64,000 nt of DNA from Arthrobacter sp. SLBN-122 (GTDB taxonomy: Bacteria; Actinomycetota; Actinomycetes; Actinomycetales; Micrococcaceae): assembly GCF_006715165.1 (NCBI RefSeq), contig NZ_VFMS01000001.1:1984001-2048000 (forward strand), given 5' to 3'. Below the pieces are notes generated by a model. The model did not search any database. It was not told the DNA's origin and was given only the letters and a program-made list of their open reading frames with translations. Position 1 is the first letter of the stretch; every line of letters begins with the position of its first letter. Shown here piece by piece: positions 53,001 through 61,824 of the stretch. The translations under genes and the position numbers were made by a program.

Positions 53001-53338
53001 GGCCGACCTCATCGCCTAATGATGCCAAGGTGAGTCTCCGGCTCAGCACCCAGGCAGCGACCACGAGCCCGGCGTCGACCGCCACCAACTCGCTGTTCTT
53101 CTCATTCGGAACACCACTGACCGTCGAAGCAAAAGCATCAGTGGTCAAGAGCGCCGGTAACAGCAACGACCTCACGATCACCGTTACGACGGCGATGAGT
53201 GACGGATCAACGACTGTCTCCACGGAGACAGTCAGCATCAACAACAACTCCGCGGGCACGTACGCGGTGGGAACCCACCAGGTGTACGTCGACACGCAGG
53301 GCAACACCCAAGTCCGCGAGTGCCGAGTCGTGAGCTGA
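50015..53338 (+). CDS. secreted multidomain polysaccharide lyase-like protein (DNRLRE/CBM96 + alginate-lyase fold)
   Basis: 1107 residues from the ATG at 50015 (AAGGAG upstream). A signal peptide ends near residue 49 (PPSHAAA). Residues about 52-190 are a DNRLRE/CBM96-like module (DDVYVRSTSPSTNFGTASNL, then AYFRFDISQID and TWTESNITWNNRP). Residues about 200-400 contain GKYLTVDKSSGAVGL and GKYLTIQNY repeats like a trefoil lectin. Residues about 495-830 match the alpha-helical alginate-lyase superfamily: YFLALQWVITGDDRYAAKTA, ANGNWDGAAIVSLEAIGV and TDWGQTQETARDQAHAQLGL. The last 200 residues hold another GRYLSV trefoil-like segment and an Ig-like end. It probably degrades a uronic-acid polymer outside the cell. 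No transporter or uronate pathway accompanies it. A terminator follows at 53350. Confidence 0.78.
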   Translation: MSKRLTARTSPARDSPLSRRGGRTAVGVIVAALTALVFPTVTAPPSHAAAPTLTDDVYVRSTSPSTNFGTASNLVVGKGGHAYFRFDISQIDVSTLQSVVLNMTKYNNAANLVAVRSSEYLTSAGKPTGTTWTESNITWNNRPLDVQGSPVASATAPQGNAAVPIDITELVKAAKTAKSDVLSIDLTTTAVDDQTVAGTDIYSTRATNAAVRPSVQVARVTDVPAVDYPVSQSFSDYPSNGQSAQDVVRIADESGKYLTVDKSSGAVGLTDTPSSAGLFAVYGYKYTAAPYQGLGGGQQTTYSIKSLDSGKYLTIQNYAGGAGRPYYTKSGANYDVTAGADDVGWNERFSVKGYPSSHQYTIASHLDALRDGAEATVSPVQASATGLVVAPGDKGAHLFTFTSAKSDLLEVQQSVTGSSVRLAWKPVNGDTDASHYTVDGNATAAFDGTVLAATITGVTTGVHEYAVQYNSGSGPVLSKVDVEIFNHPGVSLTGTQLDAMRDHIAKKQEPWYSDYLRLKNSVPNSMSSLDFQPVFRSGVGRGAPQGSGNIADYENSGGAAYFLALQWVITGDDRYAAKTAQILDGWSSTLKQIDGRDQILGAGLATLKYINAAEILRYYHGGYSGYSGDQFAAFQRLMLNVVYPDIQDAGAPMIANGNWDGAAIVSLEAIGVLTDSKPIFDRAVSMYKSPFINGSIENYVTDWGQTQETARDQAHAQLGLGLMGDIARIAESQSVDLWSLNDNKLARAFNWVAQYNLFSGQGELRAEPVPNIFGRTDNTAYWTTLDQQSILRGQLRPIYENALAHYSQVPGVDVTWLARAAQASRPEGLVHMDELNFDTLAMYNGPATTTVAPYIQLRTMLTPWYQRTWPEVSAWGDAPLAARTMTPGGTIPADYATETLNSYLAIQNDSTVAVSAMQKKAPYFRLVTNSDESYSLQDATTGRYLSVTATVVNGENEIVLGPSTVGDAEKFEVRSTGVGRYYLVHDGRLVDLAVDGPTSSPNDAKVSLRLSTQAATTSPASTATNSLFFSFGTPLTVEAKASVVKSAGNSNDLTITVTTAMSDGSTTVSTETVSINNNSAGTYAVGTHQVYVDTQGNTQVRECRVVS

Positions 53339-53349
53339 GTGCAACAACA

Positions 53350-53387
53350 AATGGGCCGGCCGCCTTTGAAGGGGTGGCCGGCCCATT
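53350..53387 (+). terminator. terminator of the lyase gene
   Basis: AATGGGCCGGCC and its perfect reverse complement (12 bp) around a 14-base centre, 11 bases after the stop codon. Confidence 0.75.
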
Positions 53388-53949
53388 GCGCACCGACCGA
53401 CGAGTGGTATGGATGCGTATTCAGCGGCAGCGTAATCGCCCCCGGGTCCCGACGCTCTAGAATCCGAGAGCGTCCGATTTGACGGCTCGTTTCCCGGCTG
53501 ATTCGGCGGTCCGTGCGATCCCGTTTCCGCCCACGGGCGTTCGAGGAACGTCTTCTGCGTCTGGATGCCGCTTGCCCGAGGGGCGTACGAATAGGGCTAA
53601 GTTCGGGTTTGTTGACAGTGCGCTCATGATCTTCTCAGATCCCACCCTGACAGTGGGTGGGAAAGGAATCGCGGTGAGGAAGCTCGAGAATAATCGAATC
53701 AGTCCAAAGATTCCGGACTTGATGAAGTTCGCTTGGGGCAGTGGGTGCTCATGGCACATGTTTTGATTTTGGCGGGCGTCGGAGAACGAGTGAAAGTTCC
53801 GCGTCCTCCCATGTCAGGCCGTTATCACGTCAAGTTTGGGTGTACGGCAACCTGATAGTGGTTGAAGTGCTATCCATTCGAGCTTCGAGACGGGTACTGC
53901 TAGGTCCACTGCTTCAAGTGAGGTGTGGCCGCTCCGGAAGCCCTCCGAG
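53388..53949. other. intergenic stretch, possible mobile-element relic
   Basis: About 560 bases between two converging genes. It contains the inverted repeat described at 53515-53672. No open frame has a ribosome-binding site and a recognisable product. Confidence 0.4.
53515..53672. repeat. imperfect inverted repeat, 158 bp
   Basis: A 20-base arm at 53515-53534 (starting GCGATCCCGTTTCC) and its inverted partner at 53653-53672 match at 16 of 20 positions. A smaller CCCACC/GGTGGG hairpin overlaps the inner edge of the right arm. The layout is MITE-like, but no target-site duplication was recognised. Confidence 0.35.
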
Positions 53950-55221
53950 CTACCCCAGCACCTCCAACTCCTGAAGCTTTCCAAGCGCCACACCCGCCAT
54001 GAATTGTGCCTGATCAACGAGGATACTGTCGTCAAACACTGCCCTGGGCGAATGCATGGGAGCCCACTCCATGGGGTCGATATCTGGAGACCCAGCTCCG
54101 AGGTGCCCGTACGCTCCGGGGACCTCCACGAGGACCCGGGAGAAATCGTCAGAGCCGGTCCTGGGGGACGGGCTGGGCACGAACCGGTGCTCTCCGAAGA
54201 ATGTCCGTGCTGTCCTGCCCCAGAGTTCGGCGTCACTGTCGTGATTGACGGTGGCCGGCATAACTGGAGTGAACGTTGCGTCGGCTGTCAGTTGATGAGC
54301 GGACGCCAGTTGCCGGATAAGATCCGGCAACTCCTGTGCGAGCCGTGCTTCGACACCGGGGCTGAAAGATCTGACGCTGGCCCTGAATTCCGCCGAATCA
54401 GGTATGACATTAGAGGCGGAACCACCATGGAACTGGCCCACGGAAAGAACCACGGGATCAAAAACGTTGAATCGCCGGGTGATGTACGTCTGTAGCGCTC
54501 CAAGCATTTCAGCAGCTACCTGTATGGGATCCAGAGCCTGGAAGGGGCGGGAACCGTGCCCACCACGCCCGATAACCTTGACGGACAGATCTCCGAAGGC
54601 TGCCATGTAGGAGCCGGCCCGGGTCGTGAACACGCCTGACGGCATGTCTGAAACGACATGCAGGGCGTAGGCAGCATCCGGTCGCCTGCCGGCTGCATTA
54701 AGAACGCCTTCCTCCAGCATGATGCGGGCCCCGTCATGTCCTTCCTCCCCCGGTTGGAACATGAAGATGACGTCGCCGGTCAGGCTGTGACGTACGGACG
54801 AGAGCAAGCGGGCGGCACCAATCAGGCCCGCTGTATGCAGGTCATGACCGCAGGCATGCATTGCGCCATTGGTCGAGGCAAAGGGTATACCCGTTTTTTC
54901 TGCCACAGGAAGGGCGTCCATGTCCCCTCTAAGCAGTACAGTAGGACGGCTCCCAACGGGGGACTGGGTGGCCCCGCCCCGGAGTACCGCAACCACGGAC
55001 GAGGCCGCTTTTCCCAGGCTTATTTCGAGGTCGAGTCCCTTGAGTGCCTCAAGGACCCGGGCCTGGCTGCGGGGCAGATACAGGCCGACTTCAGGATCGG
55101 TGTGCATTTCCCTACGGAAATCGACCAGGTCGCTTCCAAAGGCCGGGATCGCCGCCGTGGCGCCCTCAAGGAAACTCAGCGGTGAAAACCGCACCGTATC
55201 TGTCGTTGAAGTATCTGTCAT
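53950..55221 (-). CDS. M20-family amidohydrolase/peptidase
   Basis: 423 residues from the ATG at 55221; an ATG seven codons earlier is possible. Metal ligands of the M20D type are visible: MHACGHDLHTAGLIGAARLL, FQPGEEGHDGARIMLEEGVL, YALHVVSDMPSG and DDFSRVLVEVPGAYGHLGAG. The dimerisation domain starts at VKVIGRGGHGSRPFQALDP. Such enzymes cleave N-acyl amino acids, peptides or amides with two divalent metals in the cytoplasm. It is last in the minus-strand amine/aldehyde cluster, where it could free an amine or amino acid from an amide. The substrate is unknown. Confidence 0.9.
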   Translation of the reverse strand: MTDTSTTDTVRFSPLSFLEGATAAIPAFGSDLVDFRREMHTDPEVGLYLPRSQARVLEALKGLDLEISLGKAASSVVAVLRGGATQSPVGSRPTVLLRGDMDALPVAEKTGIPFASTNGAMHACGHDLHTAGLIGAARLLSSVRHSLTGDVIFMFQPGEEGHDGARIMLEEGVLNAAGRRPDAAYALHVVSDMPSGVFTTRAGSYMAAFGDLSVKVIGRGGHGSRPFQALDPIQVAAEMLGALQTYITRRFNVFDPVVLSVGQFHGGSASNVIPDSAEFRASVRSFSPGVEARLAQELPDLIRQLASAHQLTADATFTPVMPATVNHDSDAELWGRTARTFFGEHRFVPSPSPRTGSDDFSRVLVEVPGAYGHLGAGSPDIDPMEWAPMHSPRAVFDDSILVDQAQFMAGVALGKLQELEVLG

Positions 55222-55376
55222 TGAAGGGCTTTCTCGTCTCATGTTGCCAGGCCCTGGCCTGCTGCTTGCCCGAGAGGACGCGGAGCCTCCGCCTTAGCCA
55301 GGCGTCACGTTTCTGGAATGTCTGTCGCAGGCCTCGCAGGGCCTCGCTTACGCTTTGGTGGGGTCGGATACGCCGC

Positions 55377-56873
55377 CTAGAGCGGCAAATCCGTCCTGTC
55401 CACGCCAACCACGCGGTCGCCGGTAAAGAAGCGAACGCCGTACTGGGGACCGTGGCCTCCAATACCGCTGGTACCCCAGAAACTCTGCCGCGAATTGCCG
55501 GCCAGGTCGCTCATGAACGTGCCGTTGATGCGGACCTCCCCGGCACGAATACGGGATGCCACGTCGATGGCCCGTGTTTCGTCACCGCCGAATACGTAGG
55601 CATCAAGACCGGTTGCCGGTCCGTTTGCATGGCTAAGCGCCTCTTCAACGGAATGCACTGGATGTACCGTGACCAGTGGCCCGAAGAGTTCTTCCGCGGC
55701 GGCTCCGGCCGGACATCCGACGATCATCCCCGGTGCCAGGAACCAGCCGTTAAGATCTGGTAGATCGCCGGCAGTGACCAGCGTTCCCCCCAGTTCGACG
55801 AGTCGATCCACTGCGGCTACCAAACCATCACGCTGCCGCTCAAACGCAAGGGGACCCACTTCCGTTGTCTCATCCAAGGCATTTCCGACCCGAAGCTTAC
55901 TGAGTTCGAACTTCATAGCTTCAACGAAACGGTCGTGAACCGACCCGTCAACCAGTATCTTGCCGGGCGCCTCGCACCACTGGCCATTGAGACGGGTCAT
56001 GCCCTGCACAATGGACTGTGCCGCTGAGCTGACATCGGCATCATCCAGAATGATCACGGGATTGTTGGATCCGAGCTCCATCTGCATGACAGCCAGATTG
56101 GACGCCGCAGCCTTCGCGACCGTTCGGCCTGCCGAATCGCCCCCTGTAAACGAAAGAGCCTCGATGCGGGGATCCGAGGTCAGCAGTGATCCTGTCTCCG
56201 AATTCCCATGAACCAGTTGAAACGCAGCGCTCGGGTAATCGAGTTCGGTCATGGCGGCGACGATCGATTCGGCGAAGAGCTGGCAACCGCCGGGGGCGTT
56301 CTCGGAGGGTTTGAGGATGACCGGGCAACCAGCCGCCATTGCTGCCGCCACCTTGCCTACCACGGTGAAGGTTGGAGCATTCCAGGGGCCAACGATGAGG
56401 GCCGGGCCGAGGGGCTTGCGCAGGATGACCACAGGCCGATCACCGCCGTCAAGGGTCTCCGACTCGCCAAGCTGCTCCGCTTCAGCGATAGTTCCCCGGA
56501 CTCTGTCCCCGAGTGCACCGGCAATCAGGCGAGTGGTCCGGATAGGGACTCCCGTGTTGATGCTGTCCTGCAGCGCGATTTCTTCGCTCTGGGCATCGAG
56601 AGATGCGGCTACCTTCGTCAGGAGCTCAAGACGGTCCCGGAGTTTGATGTCTTCAAGTTTCCCGGACTCGTGCAGTGTCGCCGCTGCGGCGAGTGCGCAC
56701 TCGACGTCAGCCTTTCCGGTCTTTCGCATCGGCTGCCGGGGTTCGCCCGTGTTTGGGTTGGTAAGGTAGCGGCCGTTTTCGTCGAGCTGCAGCCATGCGC
56801 CATCGACAAAGGAGCGTTGCTCGACAAGGTCGGGGGTGTTAGCGGTCAGTTGTGCTAGTCCTTCAGCAGTCAT
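55377..56873 (-). CDS. NAD(P)-dependent aldehyde dehydrogenase
   Basis: 498 residues. The cofactor and active-site order is complete: LIVGPWNAPTFTVVGKVAAA, ILKPSENAPGG, ALSFTGGDSAGRTVAKAA, MQMELGSNNPVIILDDAD (catalytic Glu) and LNGQWCEAPGKILV (catalytic Cys). ELFGPLVTVHPVHSVEEAL lies near the end. It oxidises an aldehyde to a carboxylate. The Cys context QWCEAP differs from the usual GQxC motif of betaine-aldehyde-type enzymes. It lies between the M20 and alcohol dehydrogenase genes on the same strand. Confidence 0.92.
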   Translation of the reverse strand: MTAEGLAQLTANTPDLVEQRSFVDGAWLQLDENGRYLTNPNTGEPRQPMRKTGKADVECALAAAATLHESGKLEDIKLRDRLELLTKVAASLDAQSEEIALQDSINTGVPIRTTRLIAGALGDRVRGTIAEAEQLGESETLDGGDRPVVILRKPLGPALIVGPWNAPTFTVVGKVAAAMAAGCPVILKPSENAPGGCQLFAESIVAAMTELDYPSAAFQLVHGNSETGSLLTSDPRIEALSFTGGDSAGRTVAKAAASNLAVMQMELGSNNPVIILDDADVSSAAQSIVQGMTRLNGQWCEAPGKILVDGSVHDRFVEAMKFELSKLRVGNALDETTEVGPLAFERQRDGLVAAVDRLVELGGTLVTAGDLPDLNGWFLAPGMIVGCPAGAAAEELFGPLVTVHPVHSVEEALSHANGPATGLDAYVFGGDETRAIDVASRIRAGEVRINGTFMSDLAGNSRQSFWGTSGIGGHGPQYGVRFFTGDRVVGVDRTDLPL

Positions 56874-57080
56874 TCAAGGTGCTCCTCTGATTTTCGTTGT
56901 TGTCTTTGTCGTCCAGGACCAGCGACGGCAGGGGCTGGGCATTGACGTTTGACCGTTTATGTTCGGGAGGATTTGCAGCGCCACAGTTCGCAGCTTTCGT
57001 TCCGGCGCTGGCCGTGGCGCAAAATCAGATCGTGATCGGCCTGACAGTCAGCTGCCAAACGGTCTTCAAAGTTGTCCGGA

Positions 57081-58196
57081 TCACAGTTGCCTGTCGGTCA
57101 TGTTCAGCACAACTCGGATCGTCGAGGCTTCCGCCATCGCTTCGAATCCCTCGTTGATACGTTCGAAGGGCAGTTCCTTGGTGACCATTGCATCGAGATC
57201 CAGTCGGTTGTTCAGGTAGTGGTCCTTGAACATGTGGACGTCGCTGAGGAACCTGTTCGCGCCCATGTAGGCGCCTTGCAGGTGTCGGTCGCCGTATACG
57301 AGCGCATCTGCGGGGATACGCAGTTCGGACCCTGTGGGCATGAGACCGAGGATGGTGGCGGTTCCGTTCGGGCGCAGGAGCGAAAAGGCGAGTTCCGCTG
57401 TCTGGCTGCGGCCCACCGCCTCGATTGCATGGCTGACACCTTGGGGAAGAAGTGATCGGACCTGGATGAGTGTTTCTGTCGGGTCGGATGATGAGACAAC
57501 AGTGTCCGTGGCACCGAAGTTACGGGCGAGCTCCAGCTTCGCCGGCACAGCGTCAATGGCAATGATTCGTCGTGCCCCAGCCAACCTGGCACCTTGAATG
57601 GCCGCTATTCCGACACCGCCGCAACCGATCACGGCAACAGTATCCTCTGGTCCTACCTTTGCGCCGTGAATAACCGCGCCGACTCCTGTACTAATGCAGC
57701 AACCGAGAAGACACGCCACCTGGGGAGGCAGATCCGAGCCGACCACTGCAACGGATGCCTCCTTCACGAGGAAGGCCTCTGCAAATGCGCCGATACCGCC
57801 GAGCGACTCAACGCTTGATCCATCAGGTGAGAGCAGCCTGGGTCGCTGCCGCTCACGCATCGAGTCGACTCGTTCGCACTGGGTCGGGCGCCCGCTTATG
57901 CAGTTGCGGCATGCCCCGCAGGAGGGGGTGACCGTTGCCACGACCCTTTCACCAGTCTTAATTCTTGTGACTGCAGAACCGACGCGCTCGACAATGCCTG
58001 CGACTTCATGCCCGAGGACCACCGGCAGGGAGATATCCAGCGACCCCTTCAGATAGTGCAGATCACTATGGCAAAGGCCCACTCGCTCGGTCCGGATGAG
58101 AACCTCAGTGTCCTCCGGATCATCAAGCAGCAGTTCGCGGATCTGAAGAGGGGCTCCGGGCTTTTCCAGCACGGCGGCAAGAATCGGTGTAGTCAC
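57081..58196 (-). CDS. zinc-dependent alcohol dehydrogenase (class III-like MDR)
   Basis: 371 residues. Medium-chain dehydrogenase hallmarks: catalytic-zinc ligands in RTERVGLCHSDLHYLKG (Cys) and VVLGHEVAGIVERVG (His-Glu), and the structural zinc loop CGACRNCISGRPTQC with a last Cys in the same lobe. Next come LLGCCISTGVGAVIHGAKVG and the NAD motif AVIGCGGVGIAAIQGARLAG. The sequence resembles the NDMA-dependent / formaldehyde-type branch common in actinobacteria. It would interconvert an alcohol and the aldehyde used by the neighbouring dehydrogenase. Confidence 0.92.
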   Translation of the reverse strand: MTTPILAAVLEKPGAPLQIRELLLDDPEDTEVLIRTERVGLCHSDLHYLKGSLDISLPVVLGHEVAGIVERVGSAVTRIKTGERVVATVTPSCGACRNCISGRPTQCERVDSMRERQRPRLLSPDGSSVESLGGIGAFAEAFLVKEASVAVVGSDLPPQVACLLGCCISTGVGAVIHGAKVGPEDTVAVIGCGGVGIAAIQGARLAGARRIIAIDAVPAKLELARNFGATDTVVSSSDPTETLIQVRSLLPQGVSHAIEAVGRSQTAELAFSLLRPNGTATILGLMPTGSELRIPADALVYGDRHLQGAYMGANRFLSDVHMFKDHYLNNRLDLDAMVTKELPFERINEGFEAMAEASTIRVVLNMTDRQL

Positions 58197-58347
58197 TTGG
58201 CTTCCTTAGTGGTTGAGGAGCTGGCAGATGGGTCGCTTCGACCATCTTCAGCCCTGGTCGAGTTTCAAAAGTGTGTGGACGGAACAGCCTTTACGAGCAC
58301 TATGTGCAACCTGACCAGCGCGGACGTTAGAACGGCCGGGATCAGTG

Positions 58348-59712
58348 TCAGCTTCCGGTTCCAACTCGGGATCCATGCCGGTTCTCACCTACAGCGGCCC
58401 AGCGCTTAACGTGACGTTCCATGGCGCGGAGGGCGTTTTCCAGCTTCGCCAGCAGTTCCCGTGTCTCCTCTTCAGTGATCACCAAGGGCGGGGACAGAAT
58501 CACGGCATTGTTCAGCGGGGCGATCCCGGCCGGGTAGACAAGAAGCCCTTGGTCCAGGCATTCATCGACGAATAGGCCAGCCGCTCCCAGCGCAGGATCG
58601 GGTGCCTGCTTGCTTTCCTGGTCCATAACGAACTCGAAGCCCCAGAGCAGGCCCCGCCCACGGACGTCGGCGATGCAGCGGTACTTTGTTGCCAGGGAGA
58701 GCAGACCCTCTTCAAGCTGCTTCCCCCGTTGCCGGACGTTCGCGAGGATATCCTCGCGTTCCATGAAGTCCAGGACCGCCAGGCAGGTCGCTGCCCCCAG
58801 TGGGTTCCCCGAGAAGGTGTGCCCGAACGGAGCGACGCCGCTGCCCTCTCTGAGCGCCTCGACGATGTGGCTCCGCAGCAGGACGCCAGCAACAGGGGAG
58901 TATCCGGCACTCATTCCTTTGCCGATAAGAAGAAGGTCCGGCACGACGTCCTCGTAGGAACTCGCGAACCAGTCGCCCGTGCGCCCCATTCCCGTGATGA
59001 CCTCATCGATGATCAGCAGCACGTCCAGCCGATCACAAATGTCGCGAAGGCGGGCGAAGTAGCCGGCCGGCGGCGTCAGGACGCCGCCGGCGGCTCCTAC
59101 GATTGGTTCGACGATGACTGCCGCGACTGTGCCGGGGTCCTCGTTCTGAATGGCGTCTTCGAAGGCTTTCGCAGCCCGCGCAGCGTACACTTCCTCGCTC
59201 TCGCCTAGCAGGGCGAAGCGGTAGGCGTAGGCCGGCGGGGCGAAGGAGAACGCATGGAGCAAGGATCCGTAGTCGGGGCGGCGTGCTGCATGCCCGGACA
59301 TCGACAGGGCGCCCATTGTCATGCCGTGATAGCTGATGGTCCTGCCAAGGATTTTGACTTTGCCTGGGAGCCCCCTTTCGCGCCAGTAGCTCACTGCGGT
59401 GCGGATGGCGTATTCGGATGCTTCGGACCCGCTATTGACGAAAAACGCCATATCGAGGTCCCCGGGAGCGATGTCGGTGAGCCGGCGGGCGAGTTCTTCA
59501 GCGGGCAGGTTGGTGAACTGGGTTCTATACGTGAAAGCTACGCGGCGGCACTGTTCTTTCACCGCCTCCGCAATTTCGTCCACGCTGTGACCAATGCTGG
59601 CGGTCATGGCGCCGCTTGAACCATCCAGGTACTGGCGCCCTTCCGTGTCATACAGGAAGATGCCTTCGCCGTAGGCAACTGTCGGGTACTTCTTGTCGAT
59701 GATTTGCTTCAA
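58348..59712 (-). CDS. class III (omega-type) aminotransferase
   Basis: 454 residues. PLP-site motifs: GSSGAMTASIGHSVDEI at the N-terminus, AFFVNSGSEASEYAIRTA, ILGRTISYHGMTMGALSMSGH, VIVEPIVGAAGGVLTPPAGY and LLIIDEVITGMGRTGDWFA (Asp holding the pyridine). The Schiff-base Lys is in LLIGKGMSAGYSPV and the phosphate site is GHTFSGNPLGAATC. Omega-aminotransferases move a terminal amino group, e.g. from a diamine, beta-alanine, GABA or taurine, giving an aldehyde. That fits the aldehyde and alcohol dehydrogenases downstream and the permease upstream. Confidence 0.93.
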   Translation of the reverse strand: MKQIIDKKYPTVAYGEGIFLYDTEGRQYLDGSSGAMTASIGHSVDEIAEAVKEQCRRVAFTYRTQFTNLPAEELARRLTDIAPGDLDMAFFVNSGSEASEYAIRTAVSYWRERGLPGKVKILGRTISYHGMTMGALSMSGHAARRPDYGSLLHAFSFAPPAYAYRFALLGESEEVYAARAAKAFEDAIQNEDPGTVAAVIVEPIVGAAGGVLTPPAGYFARLRDICDRLDVLLIIDEVITGMGRTGDWFASSYEDVVPDLLLIGKGMSAGYSPVAGVLLRSHIVEALREGSGVAPFGHTFSGNPLGAATCLAVLDFMEREDILANVRQRGKQLEEGLLSLATKYRCIADVRGRGLLWGFEFVMDQESKQAPDPALGAAGLFVDECLDQGLLVYPAGIAPLNNAVILSPPLVITEEETRELLAKLENALRAMERHVKRWAAVGENRHGSRVGTGS

Positions 59713-59916
59713 CAGTGCGCTGTCGGAAATGGGAAGCTCCTAAATATCGGCAGCTGCTCTCGCAGCTCACTATCTGCAGTGACGGGTGGGGAAATCTCTG
59801 GAAGATCTTTTGTCCATGGGCGCGAGTGGCCGGCCGCGCCTTGCGCAGCCGGCCACCATTACCGTCGTTCCCAAGAAGGCTCGTGCGACGGCGGCTACGG
59901 AGATGAGTCTTTGTTC

Positions 59917-61413
59917 CTAAATCCCTGCGGAACTTTCTTCGCTGCTGGAACCTGCCGGGATCAGTGCGGCATACGTCACCGGCCGCTTGGATCGCATAAC
60001 CAGCGCGGTAGTCACGCCGCCCAGGAAGAGTGCAGCCATGAGCGTCAACAGTATTCCCGCCGCCAAGTCGCCGCCGACGAGAAGCCCGAAGTTCTGAAGG
60101 ACCAGAAAGACAATTCCCCCGAGTCCGAGAAGGGCAAGCGCGGGGGCCAGCAACGTGCCCCAGACCTTCTTGTTGTGTGCATTCCTCCGGAAGAACACGA
60201 TCACCGCGAGTGACGTGAGAGCCATCAGAACAACGATGCCCAATGTGGCCGAGCCTGAGAACCAGGTGTAAGCCTGCGTTACCGGGTCGAGCCCGATGAT
60301 CGCCTCGACACCAAGCAGTGCTATCGCAACTACCGAGACGATCAAGGCTGCCCTGGATGGAGCGTGGTGACGCGGGTGGATTGCACCAAGTCCAGACGGA
60401 AGAACACCTTGCGTACCAAGGGTAAAGAGGTACCGGGTCAGTACGTTCTGGAAGGTGAGGATGCAGGCGAAAAGGCTGGTGATGAGGAAAACCTGGAGCA
60501 GGGTGGCAAGGAGCGGGGACACGTACTGTCCCGCGAGCCCTACAACAATGCTGGTGGGGTCGTTCGTCGCGACTTCGACTATCTGGCTGCTTCCGACTCC
60601 CGCCTGGAGTGCCCAGGCAGTGAAAGTGTAGAAGATGCCGACGCCGATAACGGCGATATAGGTTGCCCGCGGGATAGTGCGGTCCGGGTCACGTGCTTCG
60701 TTCCGGAAGACGGCGGTGGCCTCAAAGCCGATGAATGAGAAGAAGGCAAACATGACGCCCAGAGGCGGGACACCTTCACCCAAACGCGCGGGGGACAGCG
60801 AGTCAGCACTCAACCCTTCCGCGCCGCCGTGGACAATCACCCCGATGTTTACTGCCAGCAGAACGACTGTTTCGATGACCAGGACCACGCCCAGCACCTT
60901 GGCGGAGAGTTCGACGTCCCGGTATGCAAGAGCACCGCAGGTTGCCATCAGCACCAGACTGCACAGCCACCAGGGAAGTTCCGGACCGCCCAGATCGTGA
61001 ACCGTGGTCTGGGCCGCTGACCCCAAGTATGAACACAGCGCAAGAAACAGCAGCAAGTATGTTCCGAGCGCAAAAGTGGCAGCCCCCATGCCAACACCTC
61101 GGCCCAGCCCCGTTTGGATGTAGGAATAGAACGCTCCAGCATTTTTTACAAAGGGCGTCATCCTCGTAAAACCAACAGCAAACAGAAACAGAATAGCGGT
61201 CGCGATAAGGAAGAACAGCGGACCGCCCGTGCTTCCCGATGCAGAAACGACAACAGGCCAGCCAGCCACGACAGCTGTCATGGGCGCAGCTCCCGCCACA
61301 ACCATGAACACAATCGACCGGACTCCCAGGCCCCTGCTGAGCAAGCGGTCTGGGCTCAAGATTCCGTTGGGTCCCGCATCCACCGGCTCAAATTTAACAT
61401 CTTTAGTTGCCAT
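59917..61413 (-). CDS. APC-family amino acid/amine permease
   Basis: 498 residues from the ATG at 61413 with AGGAGGG upstream; the frame extends to 61599 without a start signal. Twelve hydrophobic helices are predicted, beginning LGVRSIVFMVVAGAAPMTAVVAG. It has the FVKNAGAFYSYIQTGLGRGVGMGAA segment and FSFIGFEATAVFRNEARDPDRTIPRATY, typical of APC transporters. It imports an amino acid or amine. It is first in the minus-strand cluster, so it probably takes up the aminotransferase substrate or its amide. Confidence 0.92.
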   Translation of the reverse strand: MATKDVKFEPVDAGPNGILSPDRLLSRGLGVRSIVFMVVAGAAPMTAVVAGWPVVVSASGSTGGPLFFLIATAILFLFAVGFTRMTPFVKNAGAFYSYIQTGLGRGVGMGAATFALGTYLLLFLALCSYLGSAAQTTVHDLGGPELPWWLCSLVLMATCGALAYRDVELSAKVLGVVLVIETVVLLAVNIGVIVHGGAEGLSADSLSPARLGEGVPPLGVMFAFFSFIGFEATAVFRNEARDPDRTIPRATYIAVIGVGIFYTFTAWALQAGVGSSQIVEVATNDPTSIVVGLAGQYVSPLLATLLQVFLITSLFACILTFQNVLTRYLFTLGTQGVLPSGLGAIHPRHHAPSRAALIVSVVAIALLGVEAIIGLDPVTQAYTWFSGSATLGIVVLMALTSLAVIVFFRRNAHNKKVWGTLLAPALALLGLGGIVFLVLQNFGLLVGGDLAAGILLTLMAALFLGGVTTALVMRSKRPVTYAALIPAGSSSEESSAGI

Positions 61414-61824
61414 TCGTCCCTCCTGGACGTAGAAGCTGAGTGTCATCGCGATGCCTTCGACAAGGCGGAATTGAGCGGCATCGCGGAACCCACAATCGGG
61501 CCGGCCCCCTTGCCGAACGTCACTGTGAGTTGGATTACAGCGTAGGAGTTGCCCCAGAGTTTGCGATGTTGAGCCTGCACATACATCCGTCCTGCGCATG
61601 GTCTTGATGCACAGCTATTCGCTGGCAAAAAAATGGACGCGGTCCTATGAACGAGGAGTTTATGGAATGTGCACCGCGCACATACAGCTACTTATCGTGG
61701 TGCTCCCAGCACTCGCTGGCCGCAGTTTCCTCAGGCATTGTCGGAACTAACGGAGCTTCCCAGAGTCCATACGGGACTAGGAAATTTTCGACAAATCCCA
61801 CTTCTCCTGAAGGAGCACCCGATT
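61414..61824. other. divergent control region
   Basis: 411 bases between the permease (minus) and the aldehyde dehydrogenase (plus). Both promoters should lie here. I saw no convincing operator palindrome, and no regulator gene for the cluster lies within the window. Confidence 0.4.
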
